From assembly GCA_945949625.1 (NCBI GenBank), contig CAMFFI010000026.1, positions 1-10,218 on the forward strand: DNA of 10,218 nt, read 5' to 3'. The position numbers and the translations under genes were made by a program. The notes under the pieces are model-generated. The model saw only the letters and a list, made by a program, of their open reading frames with translations, ran no database searches and had not been told where the DNA came from. Shown here one piece after another: positions 5,557 through 10,218 of the stretch. This stretch comes from an uncultured bacterium. Its GTDB lineage: Bacteria > Bacillota > Clostridia > Oscillospirales > Acutalibacteraceae. Each line of letters starts with the position of its first letter. Position 1 is the stretch's first letter.

Positions 5557-6225
5557 TATTTCATTTTCTACAATGTCATAATGGCAGTTGATCCAAGTTT
5601 CACAATCCAATTTATTGCCGTTCTTTAAAGCTTCAAAGATGTGTCTGTGAGCCTCTGTCAGGCTGTCCCTTATATCTTCGGACGCATTATGCAGGCATTC
5701 ATTTATCCAACGACGGTAAATGGAGATAACGGCTTCCGCAATGCTTATCCATAATCCGTTTTGAGTTGCCATAATCAGAGTATAGTGGAAATCATAATCG
5801 CAGTTATTCTGTTCTTCAAGAGTATCGGCATTTTGCTCGGCGGCTAAAGCTTCTGAAAGTTTTTCTGAATATTCTTCAGAAAGACCGCTTTCAATGATCG
5901 TAAAGCAAACCGCCTTGTCAAGGTTTCTGCGGAACGAGCAAACCTCCTCGCGGTCTATCTGCTTTAGCATCATCATCATGTTAAGCATTTCGCTGACAGT
6001 TCCGGATATTTTGTTGACGATATAATTTCCCGAACCTGCGCGGCTTTCAATGATACCCATATTTTCAAGCGAGCGAATGGCTTCTCTTATGGAATTTCGG
6101 CTGATCGAGAGTGTTTCTGCAAGCGCTCGTTCCGTGGGGAGTCTTTCGCCAACGGTAAGTTGTCCGCTTTCAATAAGCTTGTAAAGATAATCTATGACTT
6201 TTTGATATTCACGTTTATTCTGCAT
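5548..6225 (-). CDS. GntR-family regulator, FadR subfamily with FCD domain
   Basis: This is a transcription regulator of 225 residues. The N-terminal winged helix spans about residues 5-70 with the GntR signature (LPTERALAETLSISRNSIREAI, read across 29-50). The C-terminal all-helical FCD domain spans about 90-220. It keeps the likely metal/ligand residues: D143 or D145, H147, H193 and H215. FCD regulators such as LldR, PdhR and FadR sense small carboxylates or acyl-CoA. It is last in the operon lrgA-lrgB-gntR, 12 bases after lrgB, with GGAG seven bases before the ATG. The lrgA promoter carries a FadR/PdhR-type operator, so negative autoregulation is likely. Pyruvate or lactate as the ligand is inferred from the neighbours. 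Confidence 0.9.
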   Translation of the reverse strand: MQNKREYQKVIDYLYKLIESGQLTVGERLPTERALAETLSISRNSIREAIRSLENMGIIESRAGSGNYIVNKISGTVSEMLNMMMMLKQIDREEVCSFRRNLDKAVCFTIIESGLSEEYSEKLSEALAAEQNADTLEEQNNCDYDFHYTLIMATQNGLWISIAEAVISIYRRWINECLHNASEDIRDSLTEAHRHIFEALKNGNKLDCETWINCHYDIVENEIIK

Positions 6226-6237
6226 ATTATATCTCCG

Positions 6238-6930
6238 TTATCGCAGGTAAGAAAATAAATTTGCACCGAGAACTGTAAGAATGCCTGAAATAACTATCGA
6301 GAGACTGCTCATAGCGCCTTCAACTTCGCCAAGCTCCATAGCCTTTGCAGTGCCGATAGCGTGCGATGCAGAGCCGAGACCCACGCCCTTGGCAATAGGG
6401 TCTTTTATGCGGAATAGCTTGTATACGAAATCCGCGAGAATGTTTCCAAGGACTCCTGTTATTATAATTACAGCGACTGTGACAGAGACGTATCCGCCAA
6501 GCTCGTCAGAAACGCCCATGCCTATTGCTGTAGTAATTGACTTTGGCAGGAAGGTTACATAGGTTTGGTGGTCAAAGTCAAACACAACGGCAAATAAAAA
6601 GATACAGCATAAACTTGTGAGCATTCCTGAAATTATTCCTGAGAAAACAGCTTTCCAGTTCTTTTTCAGTTGCTCAAACTGCTCGTAAAGCGGGACTGCA
6701 AGACAAACAGTTGCAGGAGTAAGAAGATAGCTTATGTATTTAGCGCCTTCGTTGTATGTTTTATAATCGACCTTAAAAATCAACAGTACTGCAATAGTCA
6801 CAATGATTGAAATAAGCAGCGGATTGAAAATTCCAAGGCGGAACTTCTTTTTCAGCAAAGCCCCTATAAAATAGGCTGTAAGGCTTACAAATACTCCGAA
6901 AAATACGGATTCCGAGAAAAGATTACTCAT
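6238..6930 (-). CDS. lrgB: LrgB/CidB-family membrane protein
   Basis: This is a polytopic membrane protein of 230 residues, the partner of LrgA. It carries the family hallmarks: LTPATVCLAVPLYEQ, LPKSITTAIGM and GLGSASHAIGTAKAMELGE. I choose the ATG at 6930 rather than an in-frame ATG at 6954, because GGGAG lies nine bases upstream of 6930 and the protein then starts like its relatives. The start overlaps the end of lrgA by eight bases (ATGAGTAA), indicating translational coupling. LrgAB was first described as an antiholin-like autolysis modulator in Staphylococcus. The homologous PftAB of Bacillus subtilis and LrgAB of Streptococcus mutans take up pyruvate. With ldh and a carboxylate-type regulator next door, I favour pyruvate transport here. 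Confidence 0.92.
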   Translation of the reverse strand: MSNLFSESVFFGVFVSLTAYFIGALLKKKFRLGIFNPLLISIIVTIAVLLIFKVDYKTYNEGAKYISYLLTPATVCLAVPLYEQFEQLKKNWKAVFSGIISGMLTSLCCIFLFAVVFDFDHQTYVTFLPKSITTAIGMGVSDELGGYVSVTVAVIIITGVLGNILADFVYKLFRIKDPIAKGVGLGSASHAIGTAKAMELGEVEGAMSSLSIVISGILTVLGANLFSYLR

Positions 6931-7291
6931 TGGTTTCAGCTCCCTTTTTTTCAAATTTTCTTACCGTTTGCGTAACCATAGCCGAAACGCCCATAACAAT
7001 TACAGTAGAAAAGGCTGTAATTACCAGATATGAAGCCCATGAGGAACGGATAAGGCTCCATGACTCCATAAGCCCTACTGCTGCCGGAATGAACATTACC
7101 GGCATTATCTCGATAAGAAACAAGGCTGTTTCGCGTACATCTTCCACTTTTATTATGTGAAGAGCCAGACATAAAAACATAAGGAATACACCGTAAACAC
7201 TTGCGGAAATAGGCAGAGGAATCAGCCATTTTAATAATTCTCCCGCAAAGGAAACAGCGGCGATAATCAAAAATTGTTTCAGATACTTCAT
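6923..7291 (-). CDS. lrgA: LrgA/CidA-family membrane protein
   Basis: This is a holin-like membrane protein of 122 residues with four predicted membrane segments (about 5-25, 30-48, 62-82 and 88-110) and a charged C-terminus. The PLPISASVYGVFLMFLCL and PVMFIPAAVGLM stretches are typical of the CidA/LrgA family. It is first in the lrgA-lrgB-gntR operon and works with LrgB, either in control of murein hydrolases or, as in Bacillus PftA, as half of a pyruvate carrier. The ATG at 7291 is ten bases after GGAGG. The leader is very short, about 29 bases, because the start site lies inside the operator just upstream. Confidence 0.92.
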   Translation of the reverse strand: MKYLKQFLIIAAVSFAGELLKWLIPLPISASVYGVFLMFLCLALHIIKVEDVRETALFLIEIMPVMFIPAAVGLMESWSLIRSSWASYLVITAFSTVIVMGVSAMVTQTVRKFEKKGAETNE

Positions 7292-7306
7292 AAAATTTCA
7301 TCCTCC

Positions 7307-7325
7307 AAATTGGTACTACCAATTT
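7307..7325. promoter_or_regulatory. FadR/PdhR-type operator over the lrgA start site
   Basis: AAATTGGTACTACCAATTT is a perfect palindrome with nine-base arms around a central C. It contains ATTGGT-N3-ACCAAT, the consensus published for Escherichia coli PdhR and very close to the LldR and FadR sites. It begins immediately downstream of the lrgA -10 (7326-7331) and covers the expected start site, so bound protein would block initiation. It also abuts the ribosome site. The gntR gene in this operon encodes a regulator of this subfamily, making it the obvious ligand. Confidence 0.85.
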
Positions 7326-7354
7326 ATTATAGCACAACGTTTTTTAAAATGCAA
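7326..7354 (-). promoter_or_regulatory. Promoter of lrgA-lrgB-gntR
   Basis: On the minus strand a perfect -10 TATAAT (7326-7331) follows TTGCAT (7349-7354) by 17 bases. The -35 is weak beyond TTG. The start site falls near 7319, within the operator. Confidence 0.65.
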
Positions 7355-7375
7355 GTATTTGCAGATGCAATATTT

Positions 7376-7420
7376 AAGGCACCTTAACGGACTGGATTAT
7401 CCGATAAAGGCGCCTTTTTT
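7376..7420. terminator. Terminator-like hairpin after azlD
   Basis: AAGGCACCTT (7376-7385) pairs with AAGGCGCCTT (7407-7416) over ten positions with one wobble or mismatch, and CGG/CCG extends the inner stem. T-run 7415-7420 favours termination on the plus strand. On the minus strand the stem is preceded by A's and followed by CCTTAAATATT, a weak tail. It probably ends the ribU-azlD transcript before the lrgA promoter and may act in both directions. Confidence 0.5.
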
Positions 7421-7751
7421 AAAATACAAACTGAACAAGCAGCATATAGCAGATCGTTCCGACTGCAATTGAGAGCAGTATATTTCTTTTCCGTAAATGG
7501 AGGAATATGATAAATACAATGGAAATAAACTCCGGCAAACCGTGACTTCCGCCGATAATATCGGTATTTCTCAGACAATATACTACAAGAAGTCCGAAAA
7601 CTGCCTAAGGGAGAACCTTTCCGAGATATTGTATGTATTTTGGTGTAGGTTTTCCTGCGGGAAATACTATAAACGGTAAAAATCTTGTAATAAGCGTCCC
7701 AAGAACGACCATAAGGATAGTAATTGCTTGCTGAGTCAGTGACATGGTCAT
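7419..7751 (-). pseudogene. azlD: azlD, branched-chain amino acid exporter subunit, interrupted by an amber codon
   Basis: Reading the minus strand from the ATG at 7751 gives an AzlD-like protein: MTMSLTQQAITILMVVLGT, then ITRFLPFIVFPAGK and QYLGKVLP. A TAG (7605-7607, codon 49) interrupts it, and the same frame resumes as AVFGLLVVYCLRNTDIIGG through to the TAA at 7419-7421. The total is 110 sense and nonsense codons, the normal AzlD length. Relatives usually have tyrosine or proline at this place, so a tyrosine codon to TAG is a likely single change. Its start overlaps the azlC stop as ATGA (7748-7751), the usual azlCD arrangement. AzlCD exports branched-chain amino acids. With azlC also destroyed the system cannot be functional. 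A sequencing error at this base is possible but would not rescue azlC. Confidence 0.8.
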
Positions 7752-8002
7752 TCCATATCACCCTCAAGCTTTTTTTGCGCAAAGAACATAAACCAGCCAT
7801 TGTCTATATTTTCGGGAATTTTTGCTGTATAATTGATAGAGAAACTCTCATCACACATCCCGAATATAAGATATATCTTTTTCCAGCCTGTACCCTTGTA
7901 CTTGTCAAGCATTGAAATTCCGTAAAACAAGTGCCTTGCATCAAGAGTAGCAATGGCAGCAGAGTGAATATCTTCCGTAAGTATTTTAAGATAGTCCGCC
8001 AT
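7748..8002 (-). pseudogene. Chimeric ORF: flavoprotein-like N-terminus fused to an internal azlC fragment
   Basis: This is an open frame of 84 residues, starting at an ATG that overlaps the ribU stop as TAATG with AAGGA upstream. Residues 1-21 (MADYLKILTEDIHSAAIATL) look like the beginning of pyridoxamine-phosphate-oxidase-like flavoproteins. From ARHLFYGISMLDKYKGTGWK to NIDNGWFMFF, about 50 residues match the middle of AzlC. The last ten residues (AQKKLEGDME) look like a native AzlC C-terminus whose stop overlaps azlD. AzlC is normally about 230 residues, so most membrane segments are gone. Two deletions explain this, with junctions near 7934-7945 and 7775-7785; both stayed in frame. It is translated at most as a short, probably inactive peptide under the FMN riboswitch. 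The AzlC part is confident; the flavoprotein part is recalled resemblance. Confidence 0.7.
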
Positions 8003-8613
8003 TAGTTTCTTCCTTTCAGTATCGGAGCCAGCTTTTTGTAGATCAGCATAGTAAACACGCCTATAAGCATACCCTTGAGGAAATTGAACGGTGCAATGCT
8101 GTAAAGGCACATATCAAATTTTGTCTTTATGAACGGCATATACTTGAACGAAGCAAGTATTGCGTCGATCGGCATAAATTTTTCAAAAAGCGGGACAAGC
8201 ACGAAATAATTCATAAAAACTCCTGCCAAAGCCATTACAAGGCTTCCTGCAATGCAAGAGAGCCATGCAGTTTTCTTGGTTTTGTTGAGCTTGTAGATAA
8301 GTCCTGCCGTGAATACAAAAGAGCTGCCTATGAAGAAGTTTGCCAACTCTCCTACGCCTCCCGTGCTTGATGAGAAAAGCTGCAAGCCGTTTTTGATAAG
8401 CTCTATCACTACTCCGACCATAGGACCGAATGCAAATGCTCCGATAAGAGCCGGAAAATCCGATAGATCAAGCTTTACAAAGGACGGTGCGATAACAGGC
8501 ACCGGAATTTCAAGAAATGCCAGTACAAAGGCAATAACAGATAAAATAGCGGTCATTGTCATAGTTCTTGTGCTAAATCTTGCGCTTTTTGCGGATTTGA
8601 TATCAGTCGTCAT
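8002..8613 (-). CDS. ribU: RibU, riboflavin ECF transporter substrate-binding subunit
   Basis: This is an integral membrane S-component of 203 residues that binds riboflavin and imports it with the shared EcfA-EcfA'-EcfT energising module, which is not in this window. About six membrane segments are visible. Near the N-terminus, KLDLSDFPALIGAFAFGP is a hallmark of this S-component family. NGLQLFSSSTGGVGELANF and the C-terminal APFNFLKGMLIGVFTMLIYKKL also fit RibU. The FMN riboswitch and terminator directly upstream confirm the substrate class. AAAGGAG precedes the ATG at 8613 with a short four-base gap. The downstream gene was once a co-transcribed partner and is now a remnant. Confidence 0.93.
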   Translation of the reverse strand: MTTDIKSAKSARFSTRTMTMTAILSVIAFVLAFLEIPVPVIAPSFVKLDLSDFPALIGAFAFGPMVGVVIELIKNGLQLFSSSTGGVGELANFFIGSSFVFTAGLIYKLNKTKKTAWLSCIAGSLVMALAGVFMNYFVLVPLFEKFMPIDAILASFKYMPFIKTKFDMCLYSIAPFNFLKGMLIGVFTMLIYKKLAPILKGRN

Positions 8614-8639
8614 AATTCTCCTTTAGAGATATGTTTGAA

Positions 8640-8676
8640 TTAAAAATGCTCCGTTGAGTATCACAACGGAGCATTT
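8640..8676 (-). terminator. Intrinsic terminator of the FMN riboswitch
   Basis: AAATGCTCCGTTG (8644-8656 on the plus strand) and CAACGGAGCATTT (8664-8676) are perfect 13-base arms with a seven-base loop. In the minus-strand transcript the stem is followed by UUUUUAAUUC. It lies between the aptamer and ribU, about 30 bases before the ATG, so FMN binding should cause premature termination. Confidence 0.9.
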
Positions 8677-8682
8677 CTGCAT

Positions 8683-8790
8683 ATCTTCTTTCATCCGGAC
8701 TATACCGTCGGTAGCGGAATTTCACCGCTTCAGCTCTCGCTCGCAGACTTTACTGCCGGTCAGGAATCTCACCCTGCCCCGAAGACAAAT
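8683..8790 (-). promoter_or_regulatory. FMN riboswitch (RFN element)
   Basis: The minus strand carries the conserved RFN segments in order: CTTCGGGGCAGGGTGAGATT, CCTGACCGGCAGTA, AGTCTGCGAGC, GGTGAAATTCCG and AGTCCGGATGAAAGAAG. These form the six-way junction aptamer for flavin mononucleotide. It precedes a strong terminator and ribU, so high FMN would shut off riboflavin uptake. The chimeric ORF and azlD remnant lie in the same transcript and are presumably controlled with it. Confidence 0.96.
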
Positions 8791-8846
8791 TTGTATTAAT
8801 AACAGCAAGAAACTTCCAATGTTGTAATGTTCCTTGCTACAACTAA

Positions 8847-8875
8847 AGTATAGCACTAATTCATTTCAATGTCAA
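8847..8875 (-). promoter_or_regulatory. Promoter of the FMN-riboswitch/ribU transcript
   Basis: The minus strand reads TTGACA (8870-8875), 17 bases, TATACT (8847-8852), close to the ideal sigma-A promoter. The start site would be near 8840. The first bases of the transcript contain a small GTTGTA/TACAAC dyad (8821-8843). Confidence 0.8.
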
Positions 8876-8954
8876 TGATCCGCACCTATGAATATTTATT
8901 AATTTTATGTGAATCAGCCTCTCATAGTATCCTATGGGCAATTTGATATTTTTA

Positions 8955-8983
8955 TTGACTTTAAAATTGAATTATAGTATAAT
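8955..8983 (+). promoter_or_regulatory. Promoter of the aldo/keto reductase gene
   Basis: TTGACT (8955-8960) is followed after exactly 17 bases by TATAAT (8978-8983). The start site would be near 8990, giving a leader of about 50 bases. It is divergent from the ribU promoter about 80 bp away. Confidence 0.75.
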
Positions 8984-9041
8984 ATTTCTATAAAAATCGG
9001 AGCGTTTTAAGTAAATATGCTCTTTTCAAGGAGGGGATATT

Positions 9042-10166
9042 ATGTCCGTAAAAACTTTTCCTGAGGTCAAGAAGATGCTGGGATTTGGCTGTATGCGTTT
9101 ACCCATGGATGGTGACAAGATCGACATTGAGCAGTTCAAGAAAATGGTAGATGTATTCATGGCGAACGGCTTCAACTACTTTGATACGGCTCATATTTAC
9201 CATGACGGCGAGAGCGAAAAAGCAATTCGCGAGGCTGTAAGCAGCCGTTATCCTCGTGAGAGCTTTATTCTCACAGACAAGCTCACTACCAACTGCTTCA
9301 ACAAGCAGGAAGATATACGCCCGCTTTTTAAGCAGCAGCTAAAGGACAGCGGAGTTGATTACTTTGACTTCTACCTTATGCACTCTCAGGATGCGGCAAT
9401 TTATGAAAAATTCCGCAGGTGCAACGCTTATGAAACTGCTCTTGAAATGCAGAAAGAGGGTAAATTCAGACACTTTGGAATCTCATTTCATGACAAGGCT
9501 GAGGTCCTCGAACAGATATTAAAAGATTATCCTCAGATAGAAGCGGTGCAGATCCAGTTCAACTATCTTGATTACGGCGATCCTGCTGTTGACAGCAAGA
9601 GAGTATATGAGGTCTGTGAAAAATACGGCAAGGCTGTAATCGTAATGGAGCCTGTAAAGGGCGGAAACCTCGTAAATCTTCCCGAAAAGGCACAGGGTAT
9701 CCTTGACAGTCTCAACAGTGGTATGAGCAATGCGAGCTATGCTATCCGTTTTGCAGCAAGTTTCCCGAATATGTTCATGGTGCTCTCGGGAATGAGTGAT
9801 CTTGCGCAGATAAATGATAACATGAGCTATATGAAGGATTTCAAACCGCTTGACGAAAAGGAAATGCAGGCTGTAAATGATGTACGCAAGGCATTCAGCG
9901 AGATAAACCTCATTCCATGCACAGCCTGTCATTACTGTACAAGCGGATGTCCGATGAATATCAGTATTCCTGAGCTGTTCTCGTGTTACAATCACAAGGT
10001 AAATTTTCATGATTGGAATCAGGGCTACTATTATTCTCAGATCACACGAGACGGCGGAAAGCCTTCAGAATGTATTGAGTGCGGTCAGTGTGAGGGTATC
10101 TGTCCTCAGCATCTTGAAATCATACGTCTGCTGAAAGATGTATCGGGAGAATTTGAGAAAAAATAA
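9042..10166 (+). CDS. Aldo/keto reductase with C-terminal two-cluster [4Fe-4S] domain
   Basis: This is a fusion-type oxidoreductase of 374 residues. Residues 10-270 form the NAD(P)-dependent aldo/keto reductase barrel with the full catalytic tetrad D48, Y53, K80 and H114 (FNYFDTAHIY, TDKL, YLMHS). Residues 293-304 (CTACHYCTSGCP) and 344-355 (CIECGQCEGICP) are two C-x2-C-x2-C-x3-CP motifs for [4Fe-4S] clusters. This architecture is common in anaerobic Firmicutes, usually with unknown substrate. The clusters suggest electron exchange with ferredoxin or a flavoprotein. A strong AAGGAGGGG site lies six bases before the ATG, and the gene has its own promoter. The substrate cannot be inferred from context. 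Confidence 0.92.
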   Translation: MSVKTFPEVKKMLGFGCMRLPMDGDKIDIEQFKKMVDVFMANGFNYFDTAHIYHDGESEKAIREAVSSRYPRESFILTDKLTTNCFNKQEDIRPLFKQQLKDSGVDYFDFYLMHSQDAAIYEKFRRCNAYETALEMQKEGKFRHFGISFHDKAEVLEQILKDYPQIEAVQIQFNYLDYGDPAVDSKRVYEVCEKYGKAVIVMEPVKGGNLVNLPEKAQGILDSLNSGMSNASYAIRFAASFPNMFMVLSGMSDLAQINDNMSYMKDFKPLDEKEMQAVNDVRKAFSEINLIPCTACHYCTSGCPMNISIPELFSCYNHKVNFHDWNQGYYYSQITRDGGKPSECIECGQCEGICPQHLEIIRLLKDVSGEFEKK

Positions 10167-10178
10167 AGGAGACCAGCT

Positions 10179-10193
10179 ATGAAAAGTCAATAG
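10179..10193 (+). other. Four-codon ORF with a canonical ribosome site
   Basis: AAAGGAG (10165-10171), overlapping the upstream stop codon, lies seven bases before ATG AAA AGT CAA TAG. The reading frame reached by adding one base also closes quickly (at TAA near 10209). This may be the start of a decayed gene or a very short leader peptide. The window ends 25 bases later, so it cannot be resolved. Confidence 0.3.
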
Positions 10194-10218
10194 AAAGAAA
10201 CAAGAATTAACAAAAAAT

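Noticed and set aside
6951..7337. Minus-strand ORF of 128 codons overlapping lrgA
   Set aside because: It is in another frame over lrgA and starts inside the promoter -10/operator region.
7384..7800. Minus-strand ORF of 138 codons
   Set aside because: It is an alternative frame over azlD. The azlD frame, read through one TAG, gives clear family resemblance while this one gives none.
8003..8110. N-terminal extension of the chimeric ORF to an ATG at 8110
   Set aside because: The extension lies inside ribU in another frame. The ATG at 8002 has AAGGA upstream and the coupled TAATG arrangement.
9519..10010. Minus-strand ORF of 163 codons
   Set aside because: It is antisense to the well-supported aldo/keto reductase and has no family resemblance.

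Overview
The window looks like DNA from a low-GC anaerobic Firmicute, most likely an Oscillospiraceae (Ruminococcus-like) gut bacterium. The evidence is an FMN-riboswitch-controlled RibU transporter, a fermentative L-lactate dehydrogenase, an aldo/keto reductase with two C-terminal [4Fe-4S] cysteine sets, strong AAGGAGG-type ribosome sites and consensus sigma-A promoters. The genus is inferred from protein resemblance only.

Layout. Positions 1-680 are a gene-free, very AT-rich stretch. It holds five tandem 21-22 bp iterons (429-534), two isolated copies of the same core (98-112 inverted, 348-361), a small cluster of DnaA-box-like 9-mers (164-221) and a promoter pointing off the left edge. Positions 680-2691 (minus strand) carry parB and parA as a coupled operon. 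Upstream of parA lie two near-identical inverted palindromes whose centres are 63 bp apart (2834-2909), probable partition or operator sites. Together this is a replication/partition module of plasmid, megaplasmid or chromid type. The initiator gene is not in view and is predicted to lie left of position 1.

Positions 3026-4091 (plus) hold a two-gene unit: a YgiN-like antibiotic-biosynthesis-monooxygenase-fold protein, then a protein joining an MmcQ/YjbR domain to a C-terminal EVE/PUA-like domain. After about 330 bp with hairpins and a promoter comes ldh (start 4422), which converges on a minus-strand operon lrgA-lrgB-gntR (7291 to 5548). The FadR-subfamily regulator at the end of that operon probably binds a perfect palindrome containing TTGGT-N3-ACCAA over the lrgA start site. 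LrgAB homologues in Bacillus subtilis (PftAB) and Streptococcus mutans carry pyruvate, so ldh, lrgAB and the regulator plausibly form a pyruvate/lactate module.

Positions 7419-8840 (minus) are an FMN riboswitch operon. It has a consensus promoter, RFN aptamer, intrinsic terminator and ribU, followed by a decayed tail. That tail is a chimeric 84-residue ORF (start of a flavoprotein-like gene fused in frame to an internal piece of azlC), then azlD interrupted by an amber codon. The window ends with a plus-strand aldo/keto reductase (9042-10166) and a four-codon ORF with a good ribosome site.

The left third is visibly richer in A+T than the metabolic genes to the right. This fits either a large secondary replicon or an integrated element next to ordinary metabolic genes; the window alone cannot separate the two.
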